From Trematomus loennbergii (Eukaryota > Chordata > Actinopteri > Perciformes > Nototheniidae), in NCBI GenBank assembly GCA_012861695.1, contig JAAOOA010000056.1, positions 7,522,707-7,586,706 of the forward strand: a stretch of DNA of 64,000 nt, read 5' to 3'. The translations under genes were made by a program, and so were the position numbers. Shown here piece by piece: positions 1 through 11,990 of the stretch (positions are counted from its first letter, which is position 1; each line of letters begins with the position of its first letter). Below the pieces are notes generated by a model that worked only from the letters and a program-made list of their open reading frames with translations, made no database searches and was not told the origin of the DNA.

Positions 1-813
1 ACAATTTTATTGTAAAATAACATGTATAATAAACATTTTATTATAAATTACATTTTATAATACGCTCCTTTACAATGCTCTTAATCATTGATTAACGTCT
101 GCTTTTCACAATGGCTTGGATCCAGTTTATGTTAAAATATATCTAGTTAATAGCAAGGACAGAGTTACTAGAAAATACAAGGTAGTAAATAATTACTTAG
201 AGTTTCCCTTGACTTTCGGACCTAACTCCTCTGACAAAACAATTTCCATTCCATCTCAATCCAGCAGAGGATGAGTCCTTTGTTAGTTAAAGCCGGCCAT
301 AAATACTCCCATAATAACAGCCGACACACTATGGTAGAGGTTTGTCTAGCAGTGTGTGTTGCACAAGGTTGTTTTGTTTCCCCCACGGCTTTTCTATCAG
401 TGGTGAGCTGTGCTTCAGTAATCCCCATGACACTCGAGTATAAATGTGCTGTGATTTGTGAAGACTTGTATCTCATTTATTCTCAGAATGTTGTGAACAA
501 AATATTAATACTGTTAATGATGTGTCTTGCTTGTTTTGTGAGTCAGCCCCACTGGAATATCAAACAGAAGAAACACATCTGGAAATAAAGAGAGAGACAG
601 ACTGTTTACTGTCCAGCTGCGTACTGTAGCTCCTGAACCACTGGTTATTGCAATTAATGGTCTGAATGTTGTGTAATAGACCTGTTTATTAAAAAGGTGG
701 TATACAGTATTAATCAGATCAATAGTAGATTCCTATTTACATATAAATAGTACAGATTAATTAGTTATCTCCCTAAAAGGCATGTACAACACTGTAGTTA
801 TAAGAACATATGT
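1..813. other. AT-rich non-coding stretch
   Basis: No gene is supported here. The only open frames are short, have no codon bias or recognisable domain, and exist on both strands over the same bases. The first 70 bases are very AT-rich. It is probably sequence upstream of the first visible plectin first exon, or an intron of a transcript that starts further left. Confidence 0.5.
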
Positions 814-820
814 TATAAGC

Positions 821-2276
821 AGGGTGCGTACGGGTGCTGGAAATCCTTGAAAATGCTTGAAATTGTACGAGGTGTTTTCAAGGTTTGAAAAGTGCTTGAG
901 TTTTGGGAATGGTGCTTGAATTTGGGATAAAGTGCTTGAAATTGTAAATGCTTTACTTCGCTTTTAGATTAAAAGAAAATAAAGAAGTCGGAGCGCGCTT
1001 AATTGCTTCGCTTTTACATAAAACAGCTCCGCTCCGGCCTTCCCGCGCTATGCGCGTGACCGGCAAGTGTTTTGTTACGTGTGTGACCTGGGCATTCTGA
1101 TGAGAGTGATAGATGACAGTATGCCAGGAGGTTGCCGTGTCAACGAGCGTTGGCTAGCAGAAGACAAATACAAGCCATGGCTAAGACGAGGGTCAAGCGA
1201 AGCCCAAGAGTAGCCTCTGCAAAGTGTGCAACAATAACGATGCAAGAGGTCTGCGCTGACGCGCACACACCACACGAAAGGTACGCCATAGTAGAGCATT
1301 TTAGATTAGGCTATCGTTGCATGTAAAATACATGACACTTTTCTCTGTGCGCGCAAAACAAGCTCGCCAAAATGGCTTCACTAGTTGGCAGTATTTTAAG
1401 TGTCCGAAATGACAAAAATAGCGTATGCAACGTGGTGTGAAGCAGAAATCCTGCAGCTCCACCCGCTGTGACGGACCGGTGAGCGGAGCAGAACACACAT
1501 TAAGAGTTAGACCTAACACACTTAGCTTTTTATCTACCTCTGTGAACAAGCTAAACTAGTTATAAATATATTTATTCTTCACTGTCGGGTCGCTCATTAC
1601 TGGATCAGTGAGCTGCAGGAGATACTGACGGGCTGTCAGGAGAGAGAGAGAGGGGGAGAGAGGAAAAGAGAGCGATATTGGTATCGGCCGATACTGATTC
1701 CGGCGATCGGCTCCAAAATTGGCGATCGGAGCATCCCTAATAATTGTATATGATATGTTTTATAATGATTGATCATGAAAGTGTTATCAAAGCTGGTAAA
1801 GTTGCAGCTAGTTTGATGACTTTGTTACTGCAGAGTAGCTTGTTTTTACTCCAGGTGGAACTAAAGTCTGATTTAACACTTGATTATATTTCACATCATT
1901 CATCCACATCTGTAAAGTAACTAAAGGTATTAAATACATGTAGTGGAGTCAAAGTACACCATTTACCTCTGACTTGGATGCCCAGTCTACGTACAGATGG
2001 GTCACTCATTTTGAAATATTAAACTTAGTTTTCTTTTCTAACATTTTTAATTTTCATCCTCATGTAGAATGCTATTATGAAACACACATTTGTTGTTTAT
2101 AGCATAAAGAACATCTGATTTAATGTGAGGTAGGGAAATAATCATTTGAGTATAAGTATGTGTATATAAATATGTAATTTACAACAGCTGTAAGATGCTT
2201 GAAAAGCTTGAAAATGCACCTTGAAAATGCTTGAAAAGTGCTTGAATTTGACTTTGGAAAAGGTGTAAGAACCCTG
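821..2276. mobile_element. Non-autonomous DNA transposon, hAT-like, with a nested remnant
   Basis: The left end reads AGGGTGCGTACGG. The right end, reverse complemented, reads CAGGGTTCTTACACC, giving an imperfect terminal inverted repeat. TATAAGC is repeated at 814-820 and 2277-2283, as expected of a target duplication of 7 bp or an imperfect 8 bp. Both subterminal zones carry many direct copies of TGCTTGAAA. The interior has no transposase. At about 1681-1738 it carries a second repeat end (ATCGGCCGATACTG through GGAGCATCCCTA), so an older element is nested inside. Its 1478-1670 segment recurs at 15742-15930. Confidence 0.7.
1478..1670 (+). repeat. Dispersed repeat module, copy A
   Basis: Shared blocks with 15742-15930 include GGTGAGCGGAGCA, AAGAGTTAGA, GCTAAACTAGTTATAAATAT, TTTATTCTT.ACTGTCGGGTC and ACGGGCTGTCAGGAGAG, in the same order and orientation. 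The two copies sit inside DNA transposons whose terminal repeats differ. Confidence 0.75.
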
Positions 2277-2283
2277 TATAAGC

Positions 2284-3971
2284 GTCAGTGTTTGCGTAGG
2301 GAATTTTGTGCTGAATTGTAACCCTATTTTGTGGTGGGTCTTGCCTCCTTTCCTCTTATAGCTCCTGACCTCTTTTAATCTCTATTTCCACACTTTTCTA
2401 TCTTACCTGCACTATCAGTTGGCCTGTTATGAGCACGATTCTAGCAAGCTTATAACCAAGCAGATTGGGGCAAACAGAAGCTGTGAGTTTATACTGAGTT
2501 TATACCGTATGGTCTCCCAATCAGTTACACTGACTAGCAAACAGTATAAACTCAAAAGTGGTTGTTTCAGGTTGACCACAATGACGCCAACATCGCTTTC
2601 TTTCGACCAACTACAACCAATAACAGACTGAACAACCCCAGACATTGCCACCGGTTAGCAGTTGTATGCCTCTCCCGAAACACTTGTGACTTATCAAATC
2701 CACAAAGGGTTAACACTGATGTAGTTTACAGTATAACAGGTACAAGAAAGGAAACATACAGCCCCTGTAAAGTAAAATTATCCCAATTATCTGCATGATC
2801 TTTATGTCAAGGTTAATACAATGTTAGCCCGTTAGCTTTGTCTGTCATGTTTCATTCATCCCATGGGACCATTCACACGCAGCGTATGACAAGAAATACT
2901 ACTCTATGTAGTACACATGACTCGAGACAAGAGGGCACATGCCTACATGTTACAGGGTTCACACAGTCGGACATGCACTCACACATCAGATCTTTTAATG
3001 TGGAAAGTTTGTGCGAGCAAGCTAAAGAATTCTAGCAAGTCTCGAGCCCCTGCGTGCACCTGTTGAGTGCACCTGTTGAGTATTGTTGAAAGAGATCTGG
3101 CGAACAAACCTGAGGCTTCACACACACAAACACAAACACGCTAACACATACTCTACTTCACATCACAAGATCACCAGCCCTTTAAAGTGGAGGCTTAACT
3201 AAAAAACAGATGTCCGTAGCCAAATTTGGAAACTCTATTTTAGAGTGGACACCAAGCTAGAATGATCTAGGAAGTACTCGGTAGGAAATATAAGTATATC
3301 CTAAGTGTCACCACTATGTGTGTCAAGGAGATTTAGTGTCAGTGTGTGTGTTAATAGAGAGTGAGGTGATAAACGTTTAGTTTTTATTAGGCAGCAGTTA
3401 AGGATGATGTCATTTGGACACCAGGAAGTGTGAGTATGTCCTCATGTGAATACGTAATGATGAGACATCTCAGTATGTACTCAATGTAGACATTACACGT
3501 CATCATGTTCTGGTTACAGTATATGTCAGAATGGTACTATTGGCTTCTCTTCATAGTTATGTGTAGTTTTATCCATCAGAAGGCAGTGATGTCACTTTCA
3601 TGTGGTGCCTCTCCCTATTTCAATGGATGAATACACATTTAGCTGATGTCTATATGCCCCATTTTTTAGCTAGCTTATTTAGCATTAGCATTATATGATG
3701 TGAGGCATACATCTCACAATGAAGTTAGAATTCACACTGAATGTGGCCATAACTCAATTGTTGTATATTTTTTACGTATGGCCCTTTCATCTTCAGTACT
3801 AAATAACTGCCATATTATTGTAATTCAATCGCAATATAGTAACGCGAGAAAAATATTGAACGAATAATATTTCAACCTGAAATTGTGTCTGTTCTTTTCT
3901 ATTAAGAAAACATGCTGGATTGCGTTCCTAACTGTGTCTCTGCTTGTTACATTTCCTGTTGTAGTGATTGT
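2284..3971. other. Non-coding stretch, no gene seen
   Basis: The open frames are short and overlap on opposite strands. A short tandem duplication of GTGCACCTGTTGAGT lies at about 3055-3085, and a small CA-rich patch at about 3120-3145. Nothing else is recognisable. Confidence 0.5.
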
Positions 3972-3979
3972 AGAGATAT

Positions 3980-4712
3980 CAGTGGCGAGCCGTCAGGGCC
4001 CTCTAGGCCCTCTGTGAGGGCCTAACATATTCTAAAAAATAATATTTAAAAACATTTAAAAAATATATATTTTTTTTAAATATAATTTTTTTTAATATTT
4101 TTTTGTTATATTTTTCATTAGTTTTACCGAAAAAAAACTTGATTTAATTGTATTTAAAATAACATTTCCAAAGAAATAAATCCTTCGAATCTGCCTGTTC
4201 AGTCTCTGTTTGAATGTGGTTACATGAAAGAAGCTCGATTCACAGAGGGCCCGCTATAGTAACTGAACGAGAGAGTAATGTCAAATGACAGTACAATTGA
4301 CCAATCATATCTTCCCTCTAAATGGGTGGGTTTTTATTATCGAGGACTTTATGACAAGTTCCGCCCGCTGTGAAACTTTTCTTGTTTCCATAGCAACAAC
4401 AACTTCCTGTCAACAGCGTGAACTCTCCTTCAAAATAAAAGCATGCCAAATTACACTTAAGACATACAACTGCAACGAAAGTAACAAACACAATGCAATA
4501 TCATTTTCAATGTCAAAGAACACAAATTGGGTTCACAGGTGTTGTTTTGTGTGGTAGAGGGTCACTGTCATTGATGCGTTTTGCACCCTGGGCCGTTGTT
4601 TTGATATTCCGCTGAAGTATACGCTGTGACGTAATAACTCTTTTTTTTCTTTTTTTCGAGGGAATTGGTGGGGGTCAGAGGGCCTAGGTATAAAGCTCAC
4701 GGCTCGCCACTG
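3980..4712. mobile_element. Non-autonomous hAT-type transposon (733 bp)
   Basis: The ends are clear: CAGTGGCGAGCCGTCAG on the left and the inverted CTCACGGCTCGCCACTG on the right. The exact 8-bp target duplication AGAGATAT lies at 3972-3979 and 4713-4720, which is the length typical of hAT elements. The left subterminal zone is extremely A/T-rich (about 4030-4170). No transposase domain is encoded; a 90-codon open frame inside resembles no known protein. Intact ends and a perfect duplication suggest a fairly recent insertion. Confidence 0.88.
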
Positions 4713-5005
4713 AGAGATATAGACACACACACTCTCACTTCTGCAGCAGCAGCGCAGAGTTTGGACGAGTGGACTTATCGCGTTTCCTCTCAGGAAAGAG
4801 TCCTGGCTGATGTCAGTTTCGGCCTTGGCCAGAGAACTGTCTGATTTTCCTTTTCCTACATCAGATCTCCACTTTTGTTCTACAGCAGACTCCTATGCAA
4901 ACTAGCATGGAAATTGTGCAGGGTGATAAAGTCTTTACTTTTCTCATCATTTTTATGAGGCGGCTGTTTTTAGATTCCAACATGGTGTAGCTAAGCCATC
5001 TTCCA

Positions 5006-5134
5006 TTAATTTAAAATCTAACTTGTGGCAATACAAATAATGAATAACAGTGATGTATGAGACAGGATCGTGTCAACTATCATACATCACTGTTATTCAT
5101 TATTTTTATTGCCACAAGTTAGATTTTAAATTAA
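5006..5134. repeat. Near-perfect inverted repeat (55-bp arms, 19-nt loop)
   Basis: The arm at 5006-5060 pairs with 5080-5134 with one mismatch (TTTG against TTTT), leaving a 19-nt spacer at 5061-5079. RNA from either strand would fold into a long hairpin. The AT-rich ends (TTAATTTAAAATC) suggest a foldback or MITE-like element. No flanking target duplication is certain. Confidence 0.9.
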
Positions 5135-7080
5135 TTAAAGCACCCTGCATGTTAGTCATGTAACAGTCAAGCAGCTAAATGTAATTAAAATGACCGGTGA
5201 AGGCTTGCTGTGTAGCGGATAGGAATTAGTTTTGTTTATTTACCCATAATTGATGTTGTCTGGACTGTCATCAGCTTGGGTGGTCAGGCATGTGTTGAAT
5301 ATTCAGTGGTTACCCCAACAGTTAATGTTCCCTCTGGATGTCAAGGGCATATCAGCACTTTGAATTTATTAATCGCGCTGCAGGCATAAACTTTCTCTGT
5401 GGATGGCCTTAAACACAGCAGTTAAACCAGCTGGAGTGTGTCCCTGCGGAACACACAGGGTGGACATCTTGTTATGAGATAAGCAACTAGCTGCTTTGTT
5501 TTCAAATGTGCTCAACAGAACAATAACCCATAAAGCCTTAGTGTGTTGGATTTGCTAAGGAATGACTGTGTATTTTAACGTAATTTAATGGCACTTATGA
5601 AGGTTCTGAAGCAACCATGGTGATATTGGTTTGACAGAAACAATGTGGTGTTGCCTAAAGGGCATTTACACTCATTACAGCATACCACAACCTCTGTCCT
5701 TAGTACAACCCTAAGGATAGCTAATATTCAGGTTTCTCATAGACACTACACACAGCTAGAGGGCACAATCAACTAATTGCCACAATGTCATGTTGGCTTT
5801 TACGTAAATTGATCTTTTCACTTGTTAGACATAAAGCAAATAGCTGGAAACTCGTTAAATTAAAGTTTAGATCTTTAATTGTCTCTAGATCTACATTTTG
5901 ACATGATAGCTCATCTTGAATGTCCACCAAATCACAAGCAACATTTCAATATGCATTTGTAGAGCTGTACAGGAACTGAGGAATGAATGGTCGTAATCCG
6001 TTTATGGGCAGCATAGCACCATCTGAGAAGTAGTGGGCATGCACTTTCAAAAAGTACTTGTTAGGTGATCAGATGAAGCACCTGTCAATCAAACTCTAGC
6101 CTAAGCTAGTCGGGAGAAGAGCCAAAAAACATTTTTAAACAAAAAAGCCTGCTGTTCTTTACCCTTCTTTAATGAGGAAATACACTCCAGTTCCATAACT
6201 ACTATCTCAGCATCGAAGCTAACCTCTCACCAGTACATTTTTCATTCCAGTTGCATCTCCGCAAGATCTCATCAGAGTCTAGCTACTATGAAAGATTACA
6301 AATACAGAAGTTCCCAAACAAGTAACGATGGCTTGACAAACAAGTTTCCTTATGTATAATAAATGCCCGACTACAGTACACAAGTTAAGAGATCAGAAGC
6401 CAACCCATTCTGGGAAAGAGTAACTTTAACATGTACTTTAGGTATCATATATTATACAGTTGTATTAGTGCAAAATCTAATGAAAATGACTGCTGTTCTG
6501 GCAACATTTTAGTCGCAAGATATTGTGGCGATACAGGATTGGAGCAGTTTGATTTATATGCTTCAATATTCACACCTTCCTGAAAGTTGGCAAACTGATC
6601 AGCAAATAATTGATCTTGAGTGTTTCACGTCTGCAATGCTTGTAATGGCTATTTCCATTAGTGATGCTTAAATGCAGTCATTGAACTTGATTAAATACTT
6701 TTATATACAAATGTGTATTTAAATAGATGTGCAAGACATTTCCATATTGGTTATTTACCAGAGTTACACACAGGAGAATAGAATCTGTAACGTTCGTCTG
6801 ACAGTAAAAGAAGAGTATCTGTGCTTTAGAAGTCTACTACAATCCGCGTGCCATCCATCACAGTCTAATTCAGTTGTAGTGTTTCCAGAGAGCATTTATG
6901 CTGCCTCTTTGCTCTCCGTGCTGCTGTGTTTGTGCTTGGCAAGCAGCGAGGGCTGTGAGTGTGGTGCTGCCTGCTGTTCCTGTCTGTGTGTCTTTAAGAG
7001 GAGGGGCCTGACATTTATATTAGTATTTCTGAGCAAGGCTATGGAGGGGAGGAGAGGGGGGACGGACGTTGGTCTGTGGA
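5135..7080. other. Non-coding stretch upstream of the 1f-like exon
   Basis: No coding exon or recognisable repeat is seen. The segment just before 7080 becomes richer in G and purine tracts, as expected near a promoter, with a weak TATA-like run (TTTATATTAG) at about 7013-7022. Confidence 0.45.
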
Positions 7081-7194
7081 ATGAAGTTGGGAGCTGTGGA
7101 GGGTTCACTCACAGCTGAGCGAGAGCAGACAGAGGACAGCGCAGGCTGCCTCACACACATCCAAAAACTGCACCGAATCAAAGAGCTGACCTAG
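7081..7194 (+). CDS. Upstream ORF in the leader of the 1f-like exon
   Basis: ATG at 7081 opens a 37-codon frame that stops with TAG at 7192-7194, 56 nt before the main ATG at 7251. The peptide starts MKLGAVEGSLTAE and resembles nothing known. If transcription starts upstream of 7081, this uORF could reduce translation of the plectin start. Its presence in mRNA is inferred. Confidence 0.35.
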   Translation: MKLGAVEGSLTAEREQTEDSAGCLTHIQKLHRIKELT

Positions 7195-7250
7195 AAGGAA
7201 GAGGAAGAAGAAGCTGTGAGGAGGAAGAGGAGGAGAAGAAGAGCCCAAGC

Positions 7251-7344
7251 ATGGCAATGTACTACGAACCTGCCTTCCTGCCTCCGAACGCCGAGGAGCA
7301 GGACTTCATTCAGGCTTATGAGAACGTCAGAGAGAAGTATAAAG
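7251..7344 (+). CDS. plec: Plectin alternative first coding exon, 1f-like
   Basis: This exon supplies the N-terminus of one plectin isoform, placed before the common actin-binding (calponin-homology) domain. ATG at 7251 opens 31 codons ending in EEQDFIQAYENVREKYK, followed by a single G and the donor GTGAGG at 7345. The tail closely resembles the mammalian plectin 1f first exon as I remember it (EQDFIQAYEEVREKYK). Splicing in phase 1 to exon 2 would recreate the Asp that starts DERDRVQKKTF. The start is MAMYYEP; an in-frame second Met at codon 3 is an alternative. Mammalian 1f is reported at focal adhesions, and the same role here is inference. Exon 2 lies outside the window, more than 56 kb away, so the intron carries all later first exons. 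A purine-rich leader and a 37-codon uORF precede it. Confidence 0.88.
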
Positions 7345-9284
7345 GTGAGGAACAGCTCTGTGATGACATGGTGATGGAAGAGGTGTCTTTGCAAGTCTTT
7401 AAGGGGTAGAGTTTCATTCATCTGTCTTTTATTTTATGCAGTTATTGACTCTGCACAGGTGCAAACACGTGACTGTTTGCATACCTTGATCTTGCCTGCT
7501 GCTGTGTGTTAGAGCCGTGCGCGCTGCATCTCTTGACTGCTGAGTGTTTTATTGATCGAGCACATGTTCGCTGTCACTCTTCCACGCTGCGCCCCTCAGT
7601 GTGTGCTTCGAGAGTCCGTCGGATTTACAGGAGTGCTTCACTTTGATATGTGACCGTAGCAACAAACTGACCTATGACCTCGGCGAGACTAAAGAGTTTA
7701 AGTCTTAGCGCTCTGCCTGATTGTTACCCTGTATCCAATCACAACAGAGGACGTTAACAGGTGCTGCAGAGCAACAGGGACATTCATTAATGAGCTCAGT
7801 ATTTCTTCTCAAATGTTCATCTCATATTATCCCTTTATCCCATTATCTGCTTAAGTGAGCAGCACGGAATGCTTTCGCTGGATTACCTTACATACTTGAC
7901 TTTTTTTGGAAATCTTTAGAAGTGAAAGAGAACGATGGCAATGGTGGATGATAGGGTACTTCCTACAGGTTTAAGGCAAATCAACATCACATTTGTCCCA
8001 ACACATCACTTGCCAGTGGCCTCCTCTAGGCGCTTTCATTTCATCCCTGTTCATATCTTTTCCCTTTTCCTTCTGAATGTTTCATCTGTTCCATTTTAAC
8101 AGATCATCAAGAAGAGGGAGAGCTCCTCTATAAATATTGCCCCAGTTTTCGTTCCCCCCCCCTCTTTCGTGTGAATCTGGCGACTGGCCTCGTGCTGAAT
8201 CACTGTTGCTTCTTTTCTTGCTCATTGGCTCATGTTGCTCTGTCAGTGGTGCTATGTGGACATCTCATACCTTTCTTTACATTAATGCTGCTACAGAACA
8301 TCGATAGTACATCGGCTTTCGGTTTAATTACTGTAAACAAACCGCTCCATTGCCAAATGGGAACCCTCTGTTGGCCTCTGCATTGTATGTCATTGGGTTG
8401 GATTTGATAGGAAACTCCTGGGACAAAGGGTAGAGTGCCTAGTGACAGAAAACAGGAGGAAACTGCCGTTATCAAGTGCAAATAGGGCTTACGGTTTTAG
8501 GATTTTTGGCAATCGTGCTGTTGAAAGAGTGATAGTCTGATAGCCAACTGAATTCCAACATGTATTCTTGAGTTGGGCATTTAGCAACTGTGTTCATGGG
8601 AAATATGCTATTGAATTGGACTAGTGTGACCAATTATGCTATCCATATAACATCAGTATGCTTTCCCAGGGGTGTGCATGGTTCTGTTTGAGTGTGTGCG
8701 TGTCGGATCTCTGTGTTTGTAGTGCTGTTTCTGTACCAGAATGTAATGGGAAGCAGGAGCTGGCTCTGTGGCAGGTGTTTATGTTCCAGACGTTCTTCTG
8801 TGTTTCTTCTTTCTACAGCGTCTGTTCTCCACTGAGTTCCCGCTCTCCTTATTAAGGCACACTGATGACACAGCCAATCAAAAGCTTACATTTGCAACAT
8901 TCTCATTCTTAGAAATATATTACTCATGTATGTTTTTGTTTGGCTTTTAATACTGAATCCCTCTAAATCAGCTACATGTATGTGGAATATCTAACACTGT
9001 AGGGAGATTTGTAAAGCTGTGAACCTTTTTATTTCTCCTGGGACTCTGATGGACTTATTATAAATCATAATACATCCCATGTATGTGTGTGGATATACCC
9101 TACTGATGCTTCATTATGGAAAGTATTTGGTACGTAAACATAATCTCAAGGCACATCTTTATCCTTGTCTAATATGACAACAATGTCCTTAATGCCTGTC
9201 CTTGCAGATATTATCCACATACTGCCCTAGTTTAGTCGTGAAAGAGGGCACACCTCGGCCATAGCCGTTTCCATAAGTGAAAAA
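7345..9284 (+). other. plec: Intron after the 1f-like exon
   Basis: This starts with the strong donor GTGAGG. No further exon or named repeat is evident. CAGGGGTGTGC at about 8668 resembles an hAT terminus, but no partner end was found. Confidence 0.5.
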
Positions 9285-9746
9285 TAATGGTGTATTGGCC
9301 CTGTAACTCGGATTCAATCCAAAATGTAATGGGTTCTTCCTTGGCCCATGCTACACTTAACTTAACCTCTTTGTTGGAGGAAAGAAAGAGGACGGAGGCC
9401 GATCAGTCCATCATTTTACAACCATCAATTTTGTTGAAGTATTTTGTGTCCTACATTCTAGCTCAGAAATAAAACAAATGTGCAGCTTTAAGCTGGGAGC
9501 AATCAATTTTATAGCACTGAAGGCATATAGAGAGCATCGACCTCCACCAAGGCCAAATGCCCTCTTTCTCAATGTGGTTAAAAATAATATTTGTATCTGT
9601 CCAATGGTTTGAATCTGCTCCACAGTTTGATAGGTTCTTCCTTTGCCCACTACACCCTACAAAGATGTTTAATAAACATTGTGTCGATAGTTTTCTGTAA
9701 TTCTGCTGACAAACAAACCAGAACATAGGTTATTGGTGGAGGTAAT
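9285..9746 (+). repeat. Fragments of a teleost dispersed repeat (LINE 3'-end type)
   Basis: Two pieces share the phrase 'GGTTCTTCCTTKGCCCA.GCTACACT' (about 9330-9360 and 9632-9660). They are joined by the motif GACCTCCACCAAGGCCAAATG at 9539-9559 and end near GCTGACAAACAAACC and GGTGGAGGTAATGCAC. These motifs are familiar from a very common fish repeat that I associate with non-LTR retrotransposon 3' regions. The assignment to a clade is uncertain. Confidence 0.55.
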
Positions 9747-11639
9747 GCACACTCCCTTGTTGCTTACCAAAAACTTCAGATAGCTACAGCAACTTAACAT
9801 GCTTCAACTACAAACTGATATTATGTAAAACCTTTACTGGACGTTAGAAAGCTGTCTTATCATTAACATGCTGCCATGCAAAGAAATCATTTGCTTATGT
9901 AATCACTGATGCCTTCTAGATACAGCATGCGAATGTTCGCCTCAGGGCGCTGATGGCCTGTTGTCACTTGTTGGGCAAGTGACTGTTACTTTATTGGCAC
10001 AACAAGTGTTCATATATGATTTATTTTAAATGACATTGATGCACCATAGCTAAGAGCATGATAGTACTTGCCCAACATTCCTCTTGGCACAGTGTGCTTA
10101 CATCTCTTTACATTTATTTGTATAAAGTCATGCTGTGCGACCTCAGCTTAAATTAATATGCTAGCATGGTTTAGCTAGCTTTGCGCACTGAGCAGTTGTT
10201 ACACCTTCCAATGTCTAAAGGTCAAATTGGTTATAATAGTTTAAATGGTGGTAATTTCAAAATGGTAAGATAATTTTTGGTTATTTATTAAAATGTTGAG
10301 ACTTTTTAGTTGCAAAAACTTAGTAAATATCGAATTGGATTTGATAGGGAACATTTTACTTCCAAATGGGAAATGAAATTATATTCAGTCTGTTCTTTTT
10401 AATGTTCGACCTTCCAACTGTCCTCTAATGCAATTTGTGCTAGCTGCTGATGGTGATGTTGCCGGGCGGCCTATGCGGGGTGGATTGCCCCGGTCATGTC
10501 GGGTGGACTGCTGAGGGTGCACAGACATGGCTGGAATCCATATTTTCCCTCAGCCTTTCCTGCAAGGCTCTGTCCTATGCCCCGAGAAGGGCTTAAAATA
10601 ACCCCTAAATATAGATGTGGCCATGTTCAGCCGGCCAATTAAACAGCAATTTTTGGCAAGCTTGATTGTCTGCTAAGGGTTATTAAAATGTCTTCTTGTT
10701 TGGAAAAAAATGAAAAAATAATGACTAAGTCTAACTTTGATGTGCTTAAAAGAAACTGCAGTGTCTGATCACATATTTATTTTAGCCACATAAGTAATGA
10801 TAACTGTATTGGTTATTTAAAAGGCTTGTATCATGATCTAGCCTAATTCAGCCAAGCTATCTTTATGAATGACTCTTGAAGATTGTATCTACAATCTGTG
10901 TCATTGTATAAGAAGTGGCTTGGGAACTGACTCATCTCACTTATTATAATGAATGAACGTATGCTATAAAAAGCCGAGAGGAAATTGAGTATGTGTGTGT
11001 GTGCATTCTTAAGTAATATATATTTGAAAACCCACTTGTGAATAGTCAGATCTTGGTGCTGAAGCCAGTAAACTCTTTTAATTTCCTGTTTCGCTGCTGA
11101 GAAAAAACGATATGAATTTAAAAATGGTGTCTTTAATGGTGGCAGAATTGTGGATAATTTCTCTGGCCATCTTTTCCCATGTTTTCTTCCACTTTGTTTG
11201 CTGCCTTCCCATTGAAAGTGTCAATACAAAAGGTCAGAGAGAGCTGAGCACACTTGAGAAAAGCACTTAACCTGCAACAACTATAGAGGAAAGCACTCGT
11301 GTTATTGTGTGAGGCCAGGATGTTTTGGCGTATTACTCACAAAAAGAGACATCTCTTTCAGTGTGATGTCAAACACAAATGCACATCCTCTCTCACACTT
11401 AAAATCCCTTTCATTAGATGGCACCTGAGATTTAAATGCAGGCCATTAATTAAGGGAGGAATGAAACCGGGTCAAATTAATCTATTAGTGTTGGGTCCAT
11501 GCCTTCCACCTGAAGAGTAAGGAGAGTTATCTCTGGCTACTACTATTACAGATTTACATCTCCATTAGCTGTCAAGTTATTTGATAGTCTGACCAACATA
11601 CCAACGTGTTAGCTAATGTAGCTAAAATGATACAGCCTA
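9747..11639 (+). other. Intronic stretch, nothing recognised
   Basis: No exon or named repeat is seen. A 10-bp inverted pair (TTGGGCAAGT and ACTTGCCCAA, about 9972 and 10066) is too short and widely spaced to interpret. Confidence 0.4.
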
Positions 11640-11990
11640 AGTACAAACTGTTGAAATCTGTGCTTCAGATGGAAAGATCTCAAGAACTATTGGATGGATT
11701 GCCTTATTTTGAACAGACTTTAATGTTGAAGATCTCCTGACTTATCATCTAGCTCCATCATAGGGTCAACATTTGGATTTAGTCCAATACTCTATTTTGA
11801 CCAACAACTTGAAAACCAATGACATAACCTCTGCCGTACTTTGTGAGCAATGCTAAATAGAAAATTAGCATGCTTACACGCTTAACTAAACTGGCGAACA
11901 ATTGTCAACATTGGGCTTGCTAAACATCAGTTAGCATGCTAATATTAGCATTGAGCTGAAATTCTCGCTGTGCCATCTCAGCTTAACTTA
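11640..11990 (+). repeat. Teleost dispersed repeat ('CTATTGGATGGATTGCC' family)
   Basis: It contains CTCAAGAACTATTGGATGG at about 11680, then CATAGGGTCAACATTTGG, then a run rich in TTAGCATGCTAA, ending near CTGTGCC. I know this order from a repeat common in percomorph fish genomes, so it also hints at the organism group. The copy is diverged and its ends are unclear. Confidence 0.6.

Noticed and set aside
4919..5147. CAGGGTG and CACCCTG flanking the 55-bp hairpin as possible transposon ends
   Set aside because: Only seven bases match, no target duplication is visible, and the left arm lies 80 bases from the hairpin while the right lies six.
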